Shown here: piece after piece, positions 27,331 through 40,100 of the stretch
Position numbering within the stretch: the stretch's first letter is position 1
Layout of the letters: the number at the start of each line of letters is the position of its first letter
Origin: Rotaria sp. Silwood1
Lineage: Eukaryota; Rotifera; Eurotatoria; Philodinida; Philodinidae
Assembly: GCA_905250075.1 (NCBI GenBank)
Contig: CAJNOP010000023.1
Span: 1,238,490 to 1,302,489 of the forward strand
DNA length: 64,000 nucleotides
Direction: 5' to 3'
Position numbers and translations under genes: made by a program
The notes under the pieces: generated by a model
Databases searched by the model: none
Told to the model about the DNA's origin: nothing
The model's input: only the letters and a program-made list of their open reading frames with translations

Positions 27331-28353
27331 AATAATGAAGATTCAGAACGTTGCATAATCTCATATTCTGTCGTTTTAACATATAGAAAGAGAAACTCAA
27401 GGACATCAAATGTTTACTATCTTGTCCGACAGTATCATTCTACTTTAACATTCTCTTTCTATTGTTCGTATTGTAGAAGAAACAAGAATTAGAAAAAAAT
27501 TTCTTTGACAACATGAATTCAGATGAAAGTAGATCAAATAAACATTTTTCCTATTGACAAAGATTGTGAATTAAATTCTACATTAAAATTTTAAAGATCT
27601 AACAAGAGACATAAAATCTAATAAATCTTGATTGGACATTAAAGTGAAATAAAAAAACTTTATACTTATTTGATTTCTATAGACACGATCATATATCGAA
27701 TCGTTAATAAATATTAGAAAAAAAAAACGAAGAAAATTGTATGCCAATCTACATGATACATTATCAATCATCTTTTGATAAATCGACTTTCATAACAATT
27801 ATCATCAAAGTTTTATACCAACTTAAAATAACAATATAAGATTAGTTATTCAATTAATCGCCTTCTATCAGTGACATAAAACAATCATTAGAAGTTCTAT
27901 ACTTTTGTAATCAATTATTTATTATGTTTATATAATATGTTTATCATTACATAATACTACGAATTGCTTTCTGGTATTCGAAATAGTTTAAACAATGGCA
28001 GAAATCCTTTATGGAAACAGTATATTATTTATTAAAAGAATTTCTTATTTGCCATTGTAAGATATGACAGTTATTCGAATACCCAAAAAAAAATAAACAA
28101 GAAAGTCAACAATGAAAGTTTTCAAAATTTCAAACTTGATGCACAGTTCAAAACAATACAATTCGAATTTAATAAAATTCATATTCAATATTAGTGCATC
28201 ATATACACGATATATATATATATATTTTTTTTTTTTTGATATTTTCCTATCTCTTGATAACATATAACATCGACAGAAAAAAAAAACAAAACAAAACAAA
28301 AAACAAATGTAGATATTTTTAATGTTCATATTTATCGTCTCTCTTTTTTTGTT
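27331..28353. other. 3' flank of NCBP1, no gene seen
   Basis: A/T-rich sequence with poly-A/T runs and a short TA tract (28210-28225). No exon is supported. It contains the 3' untranslated region of the minus-strand gene that ends at 28354. Confidence 0.5.
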
Positions 28354-31300
28354 TTATGCACGTAAAGCACAAAATTGTTGAAATACTTCTAATATACAAA
28401 AATCAATATCCGATGTAAATATTAATGATTCAAATGTTGATACATATTGAAAAACTTGTTCATGATATAATAGAAAAATTTCTTGTAAACGTTCAATTAT
28501 CCATTTAAGCCATGGTGTTGATACAGGATCAACATTTTTACTTTCACATTCATTTAAAAAATCACTTAATGTCATTATAAAACGTTGAAATACAATTAAA
28601 TAAAGTTTTCTAAAAAAAAAAAATTAATTTTATAAATTTACTCAAAAAAGAAAACAAAAATCTTTTTACTTTTGTTGTTCACGTGCATGTGATAAACGTT
28701 CTTCAATAATTTCATATTTTTCATGTAATTTAGCTGTTGCTTCATCCATTGGTGGTTGTGATATTTGCATGGATTGAATTTTTTCAGTTGATTGTTTTTC
28801 ATCTTCATCATCATCATCATCACTTTCGTGTCGTCGTTTTAAACTAGTTATCGTTGGTTTTTCTTCATTAGTAGTAGTAGTAGTTGTTGTTGTATTATCA
28901 TTTTCATCCATTTTATTATCATCAGAAATTTTTTCTTCATTTGTTAATATTGTTTGTTCAGTTGAAGATATTGTATCTATTGTATTTGTTGCAGCTTGAA
29001 CAGTTGCTGATATATTTAATTGACGACGTAAATCTAATAATTCATTATGATATTTTTCAACTTGACGATTCATTTTTTCAATTGTTGATGATAATATTTC
29101 CCAAACATAAAAATTTGTTAATTCAGAACCTAATTCACTTGAAAATATCCAATTAGCTACAGCTGAACATTCAACTATTTGAGTTTTAACTAATTTATCA
29201 ACTAAAACAACCATCATCTAAAATAAATCAAATTTTTCTTCATACATTTCAATTTAAAAAAATAGCGTTAAGTTCAGATCAAACTAAATAGTACATTCTA
29301 TAGGCAATGTCGGAAGCTACAAAATTTCTATTTAACATCAAAAAACACTCATATAACCGAATGAGAAGTTCAAAACTAATTTAAACGATACTAAGTTTTC
29401 TTTACAATTTCTATAAGATAGTAAGACAAAAAAAAATTTTTGTTGCAGCGCAAAGAATTTTTTCAGAAAAATAACAATAGTAAAGAAACAAAGTCAAATG
29501 AAATGAATATGTTTAATTTATCATTGAGAGTTCTTAGTGTCGAAATGACATTAGTAAAAATCCAAGTGAAAAATCCATCGGTAGAGTATAAAAATTCTTT
29601 GGAGATTTTATTCAAAAACTAATGTTTGCTTCTACTCTGAGTAATATCTAGTACGATGAAGTTCATCCAAATCTTATTTACAAGCTTTTAAAAGGCCGGT
29701 TCATAACTACTAAACAATAAGTTCTGCCATAATTTTAAATTCATACTCGAAAATAATATAAAATTCTATTTCTAAAATAATCCGCTGACTCTTTTACAAG
29801 ACTAAAAAAAAACCAGACAAACAACTTTTCGATCATTTCTAATTATTATTATTTTATTATAGTAAAACATAAATGATTCTATTCTTTAACTCACTATATT
29901 CAATTTTATCATCATTAACTAGAAAATCTTTATTGAAATGAAACTGAATATGAAATTGAAAATATTTATAGTTATCTATTGTGCTAAGATCTAATTAGAA
30001 TATATTCAATTTTCTAACCAATTATTTCTTAACATAGAAAATAAATAAAATATAAATAAAACGAACCTGTTGATGATTAGGCCAAATTTCATACATTGAT
30101 TTAAGTACTTGAATTTGTTGTTCTTCACTTTCAATAAGAATTTTAAATAATTGATGATATTTTGCTAATGATGCAAATGAATGTGTAAAAGATTTTGATC
30201 CAATCCAAAGTAATGATGATACAAATAAATCAATTTGTACCATATTATAAGTTAAATCATTTGTTGGTTGATTCATATTTGTTGTTGTTGTTGTTGTTGT
30301 TGTTGCTACTGATGATGATGATGCATCATCTTTTGATGGATTTGGTACTGTATTTAATATACGTAAAATATCTTCAGCTGATGAACGTTCTCGAATTTTT
30401 TTTGTTAATAATTGTGCATATTCAGAACCAAATATAGGTGGATCAGTTTCTTCAAATTTAAATATAGGTGATGGTTTATTTGGTACAAGTTTATAAAATT
30501 GTTCAGGAACAAATTCAATAACACGTTGATGAAATGATAATCTCATACAACGTTGTAATGTTTCACGTATAAATTTTATTTTTGGTGATTCAGAATTTTC
30601 ATCTAAACAATTTATCCAATCTTGCCATGCCCATGTAAATTGAAAATTTGATAAATGATATGAAAACCATTTAACAAAACGTTCAATACATGATGTTTTC
30701 ATTGTATTTAAACGTTCAAATAACATATCAACAGCTTGTACTAATACAGGTGGTAATGTTGATGGTTGTAATTTACATAATTCAAGTAAAAGTGAACCAT
30801 AAAATAATTCAAGATGTTGTGAACGTGGTAATTTAAATAAATGACCAAATATTACCTAAAAAAATTTTATTTATGAAATATTTTAAAGTTGTCTAATTCT
30901 ATTAGCTTTATAAAAAAAAAAAGAACCCTACGAAATGAATTTTTCTATTTTTTCAGCTTACATTTAAGTCATATAGAATCGTGATAAAAAATATAAAGCA
31001 TCAAGCGTTTAACTATAATTTTAAGTAGCGGTTTAAATATTTCTCTATCAAAGTTGCTTAGATCAACCATGAGATGTAGCTTGACAGTTTCATAAGACTG
31101 TATTTCAGTTAGTTTTTTTAAAAGTAGTATTTTAGCCCAGGTCAAAGATTCCGGTCACCAGATCCTGCAGAAAAACACCGGAAGTCGCTGGAGCAGGGTG
31201 GCAGTATTCCAGCCGGAAAATTTTCGGATTTTTTTCGATGACTTCCAGACAACTTCTTGAAGAAAACCTGAGGAATTTGATCGGAAGTCACCGGAAAAAA

Positions 31301-32672
31301 TCCGAAAATTTTCCGGCCGAAATACTGCTACCCTACTCCAGCGACTTTCGGTGTTTTCCTGCCGGAACCCGTCCGTACTTCTCGACCTGAGAGAAAGCAT
31401 TAAATCTTGAATAAAGATGAGAAGTTACTGCGTTTTCTACGGCCTAATCTAAGAAAGTTATAATCATCACAGGTTAGTATGATCTTCGCCGAAAACTCAC
31501 ATCGCCGACTCGACGTGGAAATTTACGGTGCGTTTTCACGTCGTGTCGGCGATGTCAGTTTTTTTGGACGAAGAGCATTACATTTAATTTTTTGATTTTT
31601 AAATAATTTTTTTTATTTTCTCATACCTCAACAATCATATAATTTAATGGAATTTTATTTTTTGGTCGAATTTGTGTTAATTGTATAGCACAATCTTTTC
31701 TTTCTGTATGATATGTATGCATAATATTTGATATTTCATCTTCAATTAAATATCTTTCAATAGCATGTGCACCTGGTAAAACATATTGTTCAGGTACATC
31801 AGTATAATCAAACATACGAAAAACAATTTTAGGTAATGGATAAATAATTATATCACTATGTAATGGTATTGTAATTAATGGTAAATCATAAACAATTGAT
31901 GCTGATATATCACTAAATAATGTATCAGCATATGTATAATATGGTCGAAATATTTGTGATTCTGACCATTCATCTTGATTTAAACGTTTTATTTGTGCCC
32001 ATAAACAATCTAAATATTCTTCTTGTGGATGTGGTTCAAGTGATGTCCAAACTTGTAATATTGGTACATGAATTTTTGAACGTTTATATACATATTTATC
32101 AATTGAATATAATAAACGATTTAATTCTGTATTATGTTTTTCCGATAATATTTTACCCGAATATGGTAATGATGTTAATATACATGATATAAAAAAATCT
32201 GTTCGTACTTGTGGTATATTTGTTTCTGTTGTTGTTTGTATTAATGTTTCATATAATTTTAATATTGATGATGATGATATAAGTTTAACATTAATTAAAT
32301 CAGATAGAAAACGTATATAACGTTGTATTGTTTCAAATTTATATAATAATAAACATTCTTTTAATGAACTAATACATGTATCAATAAAATCTGAACCAAA
32401 TGTTATTATTGATGCATGTAATAAACCAACTAATGTTGAATATATTGTCATACGTTCAGGTATTAATTGTATACATTGATTAAGTATATTGAAAATTATT
32501 TTTTTATGTTTATTTAAATCATTACATAATGTTGTACATAAATCACGTAATGTTTGTTCAAGTGTTGGATCAATTTTTTGTCCTAATGAAAATAATGCTA
32601 CTTGTAATTTATCTTCAGTTAATTCTTCATCATCAAGACCACCAAATTTTCGACGTTTATTTGGATCATATG

Positions 32673-32703
<31 letters not shown>

Positions 32704-32904
32704 CTGTTGTTGTTGCTGTTGTTGTAATGGTGGATTTTGTTGTTGAACATGACGACGATCACTACGATGATGATGATGATGATGACGAGATGATGAACGT
32801 TGACGTTGTTGAGATTTATTATGAAAATCATCATTATCATCATCTGAATAACCACCACCACCGCCACCGCCACCATTACGATTACGATTACCTTTTGTAG
32901 CCAT
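28354..32904 (-). CDS. NCBP1: nuclear cap-binding protein subunit 1 (CBP80)
   Basis: Four exons, 5' to 3': 32904-31627, 30855-30067, 29217-28670, 28609-28354 (2871 bases, 956 residues), with all borders GT/AG and in phase. CBP80 binds CBP20 to hold the m7G cap of nascent RNA polymerase II transcripts and supports splicing, export and the pioneer round of translation. Diagnostic stretches closely match the animal protein: PHPQEEYLDCLWAQIKRLNQ, FRMFDYTDVPEQ, KNKIPLNY.IVEV, FSYHLSNFQFTWAWQDW, QIVECSAVANWIFSSEL and a C-terminal EVFQQFCALRA. Three MIF4G-type helical repeats span most of the length. An NLS-like NKRRK sits near residue 80. The protein is longer than the roughly 790 residues of human CBP80 because of a Gly/His/Gln-rich N-terminus (a run of about 17 Q) and a Thr/Asp/Glu-rich insertion in the C-terminal coiled-coil. 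Introns 1 and 2 are long and intron 1 carries two foldback repeats. Confidence 0.96.
29362..29450. repeat. dispersed intronic repeat, copy 1
   Basis: This stretch of NCBP1 intron 2 resembles 61546-61628 in an intron of the kinase gene, with shared words AAGTTCAAAAC, TTTTCTTT/TCTTCTTT and TAAGACAAAAA in the same order and spacing. It is probably a worn dispersed element. The family is unknown. Confidence 0.35.
31138..31389. mobile_element. foldback MITE in NCBP1 intron 1
   Basis: A near-palindromic element of about 252 bp with arms of roughly 115 bp. The left arm runs from CAGGTCAAAG and the right arm mirrors it to end in GACCTG. Both arms carry ACACCGGAAGTCGCTGGAG-like and CCGGAAAATTTTCGGAT blocks. 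It is far more G/C-rich than the intron around it. No open frame is coherent, so it is non-autonomous. No clear target duplication was seen. Confidence 0.75.
31465..31570. repeat. second foldback repeat in NCBP1 intron 1
   Basis: Inverted arms CATCGCCGACTCGACGTG and CACGTCGTGTCGGCGATG differ at one position and extend outward imperfectly (GATCTTCGCC against GGACGAAGAGC). It is a short G/C-rich foldback about 80 bp from the first one, on the 5' side of the gene's intron. Confidence 0.65.
32670..32730 (-). repeat. CAA/CAG repeat coding for a polyglutamine run in NCBP1
   Basis: About 17-19 Gln codons, mostly CAA with interspersed CAG, within the N-terminal extension of CBP80. On the + strand it shows as a TTG/CTG repeat. 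Confidence 0.85.
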
Positions 32905-34153
32905 GATAAATATTTAGTTTTATAATAAAGATCTAGAAAATATTTAAATCTAATGAACGAAGTCTTTCGATTAGTTAATTTCTTTTTGAATTAAAAGTTT
33001 GAATCTTTAACTAATTACTACGAGAACACATTATTTTTATGATAGTTTATTTAAGAAATGAAAATTTCATACAGAGTTTAAGTTTAACGAATATAGGTTA
33101 TTGTAAACGTTTCAAGTCTTTTTTGATTTGTTTCTATTCTGAAAGAAGAACATTGAATCTATAGATGTATATGAGTGATGTAAAAGATACGCTTTTATCA
33201 TAGATTTATCTTAGAATAAGAACAACGATAAGATCTAAAATATTTTACAAGAAACTATTATTATTAAATAATGTCTCTGTATAAAATTTCGAATTCAAAA
33301 AAACAACATCAGTTTTTTATTATTATGTTATTCATTTGAAAAATTTCATACAAAGGTAATATCTTAGCAACAACAAGTCAAGGATCTGATCTCTTTTCAA
33401 AGTATTTATAGTTTACATATTACACGAAATTTCAACTCAAAACTGATTGATCAATTAGATGACTTTCTTACCAACACTTGTTTTCTTTTTGTATAATAAC
33501 TCAACAAGTTCTATGAAAATCTGAAAGTTTATTGGTTAACGTTGTAAACGAATTGTTATATGACTATTATAAAAAGACATTTGCTGACATAGAGTTTGAT
33601 ATGGGACGGACTATTCCTTCTCTCACTTTTTAAAGCTATTATTGAAAAACAATATGCTATCATCAAAAAAATTAGCTTGTCTCAATAACTTATTACCAGA
33701 CAGACAGTCAAGTTTTTTGCTGAAAACGTAATTAAGCTAGAAAATAAGTTTTCCCTACTCACAAACAGACTGATCTTGCATTTAAACGAACTTTCTAAGA
33801 CTACATAAAATAATCAAGATTGATCTCTAAATAAATACAAATTTTGAAATACACTCTTTCTTTCACATTTTCTTTTTTTCTGTACTCAAATGAAAAAAAA
33901 AATAAATAAATAACATTCTTCATCGACATCTTCCATTCAAGTTTTAAACATCCTCATACAAATGCATAAATGTTTTAATTGTAGTTCTTTCTTTCATACG
34001 ATTGGTTTATTAATGAATAACCACGATGATTATTATTTATTTATATTGTCTATAAGAAAAAAAAAAGAAAGAAGAAGAATATAAACAAATCAAATGAATT
34101 CTTTTTTATTTTAATTAATAAATTTTTCTTATAAAAAAAATATATTATTTAAT
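32905..34153. promoter_or_regulatory. shared divergent upstream region of NCBP1 and the ASXL-like gene
   Basis: These 1249 bases separate two divergent starts. No exon is visible on either strand, so it must hold both promoters. No individual element can be assigned: the sequence is A/T-rich with no clear TATA spacing. Confidence 0.5.
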
Positions 34154-37100
34154 ATGAAAGTAATGAAACGTAATTCAGAAGATAAAAGTAATTCAAATAA
34201 TATATCTCAAACAAATTCTTCATTAAATTCTATTAATACACAAAAAAGTCCATTATTTGATGATATTAATAATTATAATCAAGATAAATCTAATAAAAAA
34301 ATTGTTTCACCATCATATGAAATGCAAACAAATGAAAATGAACATCATAATAAAATTGAAATTCCTATTAAATCAATACAGACTAGTCAACAAACACGTA
34401 CATTAGCACAAATTCGAGAACAACTTGCTTTAAAACGAAAAGGTTTGAAATAAATAAAAATTAGAATTATGTTCTTTTTTTTTTTTATTCTATTAATTTA
34501 GCTTCAGCATCAGCAGCTTCAAATTCCATAGCCATAACAACAAGTATGTTTAATATAAAATAAAAGAGTAAAATTTATATTCAATGATCCATTTTTTTAG
34601 ATAATCAACCGTCCAGTCCAATAGTTAATACAATTAAAACTGAAATTAATACACAAAATGAAACTATCTATCAAATGATGTATGTTTCTTTTTTGTTTTC
34701 ATTTAATATGTCATAATATAAAGATTTGATGAAACCATTGTTGAGATAAATTGAAATTATACATGAATATTTTTTGTGCAGAGAAAAAAATAACGAAAGA
34801 ATAGTCTAAACTGTAAGAACCCGTTGTAGCAAAGTTTTGACCTACAATCTTACTCATTGATGAGTCATTAGGTCTCATAGAATTTCGGAAAAGTATCAGC
34901 GAAATCAGAGGCCTAGCCAGGGGGTGTGCAAAGGGTGCCCGGGCACACCCCTTGACCAAAAAATATCTGGAGGGGGGTACGGGCTAAAAATCTTTTTGAG
35001 AAACAAAAATTTATTTTGCTGCTGGTGGCACTCCCCATAATGTGTCGGGAACCCTCCTTGGAAAATTCCTGGCTACGCCACTGAGCGAAATCGAATGTTT
35101 TCGTATCGAGATATTGAAATCGTAACAAATGATTGCCTGCCATAGCTATATGACAAATATCGAATATCTTGACACGAAAACCTTTTTTTTTTCAGCTGAA
35201 ACTTTATGGATATTCTATGGGTCATCAGACCTATCTATAGAGAAAATTCCAGGTTGAAAATAAAGTAAAATGGTCATAATTCGGGTTCACAAGCACGAAC
35301 CATTATAGTTCCCTTGTACATGCAATACTCGCTATCATGTGAAGTATTTAACAATGAGATAACTTTCTCTTTGAGATTTTCATTAATCTTATTGTCAGCA
35401 TATTATTTTATTATATTATCTACTTTTAAATTATATTAAATTAGAAATTTCCTTTCCAACTAAATAAAATTAAAAAAAATTAGAATTAAACGGATTTATT
35501 TATTCCAACAATTGTCTTAACTATTACAGCTGATTCAAAAATAATATGAAAAAAGGTATTCAAAGATAACTACGATATGATTTAGCAAATGTAATGATAT
35601 TCCTACAAAAAAAATCAAATTCTACTATTAAGTAACAGTTTGTTAAATTGAATTTTTGTTTACTTAAGAAAACAATAGCTCACTATTATTAATGTAAATA
35701 TTAATGTTTATATAAGAAATCTAACAAATCGAATACTATTCAATTATGTATAAAATTCATGATCATTAGTTTTGATTGAAATACCTCTTTAAATAGCTGA
35801 ATTCTCTTTGATACGAAAAATTTTGATGTTGAATAAATAAATATTTTACATGTTGAATTATTAAGGCTTTATTCTCTAATACTTTAAAAAAAAACAAAGA
35901 AAAATTGATAATTCCAAAGACTCAATTCAATATTGTTATAAAAACACAGCTAAAAATTCGAACTAAAATTTCGATAAATCTTTAATAAATAAAAATAGTT
36001 TCTAAAACAATCAAATTCAAAACAATAATTTGAAGTAAGAACAAAATTTAACCCTCTATTAGTTTTCAATACTTAATATTACATTCAAAGGTCATCTATC
36101 TTTCATCTAAATGAACAAACTAAAATGACTTTAAAATATGAAAATAATGATCCTTAAATAATTCAAGTGTAGAAAAGCATAATAAACATATATCTTCCTC
36201 TACTATTATAATTATCTTTTCATCATTTTTTTTCTTTTTGTTTTCTATTTAAAAAAACGAACAATTTATTTAATCGATTACATTTATTGATAGACGATCA
36301 CCTTCAATAAATAATTCAACAATTCCAACTAAAATTCAACAAATAGAATATTCAACATCAAATACAATCTTACCTTCATCTTTATTCACAAATCAACCAT
36401 CAAATGATTCTCTTTTGGTATGTCTTATTGATCTTATCGGAAATTTTTTTTTCTTCTTTGCTTTCGCGTATTCTCATTTGTATTTATAATGGTGTAAGGT
36501 CTTTTCTTCTTTTTTAATCATCAAGTTTACATAGAGACCCGTTTTTTCTTTTTTTTGTGTTTTTGTCTCATATGCACGACGCAGTTATAATACTTTCTCT
36601 TTTGTTCTTCTGTCTTTCTTTTCACTCTGTCGACAAACCATCAAGCAAAATTTGTTTCATTTTGACGATTACTCACATACACACACACATATACTCTCTC
36701 TCGTTATTCGTCGTTGTCGTTTTTTTTTCTTTTTACACTTGCCGTCAACACCGCTGAATTCTGATCGGTTTTGTTCTTTTTTTCTTACTTGTTCTCATCG
36801 TTCCACTACCATCTTCGATAATATTTAGTAATAGTAGTTCGATAGTTAACGCACGCAAAAGCAACAAATCAGAATACTTTGATCATGAAGATGATAATCA
36901 TTGTGTATATATATATATATTTGAGAATCAAGACTAGGCAAAGCAAAGAAATCACTCAAATGTGCGCTTCATTTAAAGCGAGGAAAAAAAAAAGAAAAAA
37001 AGAATAAGTTCTGCATGATGTACCGATAGGCAACATTAGTCCTAGTTGGTTAGAAAAAGAAAAAAAAAAAAGGAAAGAAATATGTCTCAATAATATACAA

Positions 37101-40100
37101 GCATTTTTTTATCTTCAATTTTTACAATACTTAGACAACATTGGTATGTTCTTATTATGATTATCTGAACTTGTTCAAATAACATATTCATTTTTCATTG
37201 TCAAGACCCATTTCTTTTTTTTTCCATATTGATGTCATATATATTGTTCTTTCTTTCTCAAAGTCTTACTGCTAATCAAAGAAGAAAAGGAGAAAAAAAC
37301 AGAGAATAAATGAACACTGAACTTAATCATGAATCGTGTATGTCTCGCATGCTTGTGTCCTCGCTGCATATTTTGTCGACACCGACGATCTAGCAGCTAA
37401 GAGTACACACATACACACATAGATATATATATTGTAGAGAAATGTTAAACTGTGTTTAATCGTTACAACAACAGTGCGACGACGCCGACGTCCAACTGAC
37501 TGACTATGGTATGCACGCTTCTGACATTGAGAATGAAGCGGGAAAAGAAACCGGAGGATGGGATGAGAAAAGAAAGAAGAAGAAGAAGAAGAAGAGGGGA
37601 AAAAATGAGAGAGTAGAACTGAATGTGATTCGAATGAACTCACAAAATATAACGAAGAAAAAAAAAAGAAAATTGATGATCGATCATATATGTGTATGTT
37701 TGCTGCACTATATTCTTTCAAACATATTGAAGAAGAAGAAGAAAGAAAAAAAAAGAAAGAAAACGACAACATATTGATTTCAACATTATTACTTTTCTTT
37801 TCTCTCTCTCGATATAGAATACCAATCATAATAATAATAATAATAATTCAGTAACACAATTTTTATTTGACGATTTTCCTGAAACACTTGATCAATTTAC
37901 TGCATCAATGCTTGATAATATTAATGAATCAACAACAAATCATACGAATACACAAATTAATCAACAAGAAAAACAACAAGCAACATTAAATACTCAAATT
38001 ATTGTTGATTTTGATAGTATTTTACAAGAATTAAAATCTGTTGGTCAAGCACATCAATCAGAACAAGAAACAACAATGATCGTAGAAAATATTACATCGA
38101 ATATTAAACAAGAACCACAAAATGATTCACAAAATCAATCAATAAATTCTAATGAAACAAGTAAATTGTTCTTATTGAAATTCATTGAAAAGAAAACTAA
38201 TGTTTTATTTATTTCGTATGAAAAAATCTATTAGAAGTAAAAAAAAAAAAGGATCCAGCTAAAAACTACAGTAAACGATTTTTTCTTTTTCAATTACAAT
38301 AAAGAATTTATTGCTCAACGGATATGAGTTTCTACTTTCATTAAATGATTAGCTAAACTAAACATATGTTTATATACAAAAGAGATCAAAGGAAAAATCA
38401 AAGTCTACTATCAATAATGTATTCATATATAGTTAAATTTTATTAATTGATCAATTGAAAAAAAATTTTTCTTTTCTAGTATCTCCACTTAAATATCAAT
38501 CAACATCCGATGATTTTCTTGCATTTCTATCATCAGATCCAACAGCATCATTACCAAGTATTAATACTATGATGTTATCAACAATTTCAACACCAACATT
38601 ACCAACATCATCTGTTCAAACACCAAAAAAGAAAGGTACAAAATCAAATAATACATCACCTAAAATAAAAAAAGAAACTAGTACTATTATTAAAAGTAAA
38701 GCAATAAAAAAAACAAAAAAAGATATTCTCGATAGTGAATCATTACAACAAATATTAATTAAAACAAATGGTGAATTTGTTGAACCAATGCATATTGTTC
38801 TTGCATCACCTATTAAATATCAACCATCAACAACATCGTATTCACCTATTGCACCAGCAACATTAAAAAAGAATAATAATAATAATAATAATACTAATAA
38901 TACTAATGATACATCATCGAGTTGGATAACAACAAATATTTCACAAACAACAAAAAATGCACAAGCACTTGCTTTGAAAGCTGTAGCAAGAAATCAAGTT
39001 GCAAAAATTAATCTTCAACAACAACAACAACAACAACAACAAGCAATGGATACTAGTAAGATATAGATTCTACAGTTGTTATATAAAGAATATTCGAGCG
39101 AGCTTTGTTCTAGACAATTGTATTTGTTTGAAAGAACATGTAAAACTATTATGTGTAATTTTTTTAAATTAGGCTTTTTTTATTATACAAAAAAAAACAT
39201 TTCTATAAATAGATGACCATTTTTCAGAATTAGTCAAGGTATTGCACTTGTTACGCTTTTTATTTGCATAAAAAGTAAGAAATTAAAAAGCAAAAAAGAT
39301 CAATTCAACCTGATATACTCTTTCAAATAAAGAAAATATCAGATCTATAGAATAAGAGCTTACAGATACTTTTGAGTTACTAAATAAGATACATTTGAGT
39401 CTTACTTGTTGAATATCTCTCTCAAACGTTATAATATATGATTGAAAATATCATGCGCTTTGAACACATCTAGCCTAAGATCGATTGTAGCCGAGAAGTC
39501 CTGCATGTTGAGGAAGTTAATGGGAAATTGAAATAGAATCTAAAATAATCTGCTTAGATATGTGCAAAGACTGACAAATAGAATATATTTTTATACGAAA
39601 CCGGAAAAAAAGGGAGAAGCAATTTTTCTTCAGTTAATGAATGTTTGTAATCGATGTGTATTGACTAAAACAGTGGGTAAATATTTTTCAAAACAAAAAA
39701 TCCATTAACTAATGTCTGTGAAAAATTTTTCTTGTAAATATATTTATTAAAATCTTTTTCTTAAGTAAGAAAAGAGATTAAAATTATTCAATAGAAAATA
39801 AATATATCATTAACTATGTAAGACAAATCATTGATTAAAATTGTCTTCATTGTAATTTTTCGACTAAAAGAAAAATATTTCTAAAGCTAAAATCAAAATT
39901 GTTTCACAATATTTTAAAGCAAATTATTAACAATAAAAGTTAGGAGTAAAAATTTGTGGAATCAAGTTCTTTTTATTTTCTGAATTTGTTCGTATTACAC
40001 CTTCAAATTTTTCAATACTGATTTTCGATGAGAAACATCTTTTTTTGACCTATCTCTTTTAAATTTTGTTTCGATCTCAATAAGTTCTCTCCTCCCATAG

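Noticed and set aside
28884-29156. 90-residue Leu/Ile-rich + strand frame
   Set aside because: It is the antisense of CBP80 exon 3, which carries the conserved AVANWIFSSEL word.
29440-29622. 60-residue + strand frame in NCBP1 intron 2
   Set aside because: It has no start context, splice partner or domain and sits in an intron bounded by well-supported sites.
32489-32900. Cys-, Val- and His-rich frames on the + strand opposite NCBP1
   Set aside because: They are shadows of the Gln/His/Gly-coding repeats of exon 1 of CBP80 on the minus strand.
37323-37829. A 168-residue Ser/Phe-rich minus-strand frame in the ASXL-like intron
   Set aside because: It is produced by CT/TTC simple sequence; it has no domain, and the + strand shows a clean intron and exon 5 acceptor at its edge.
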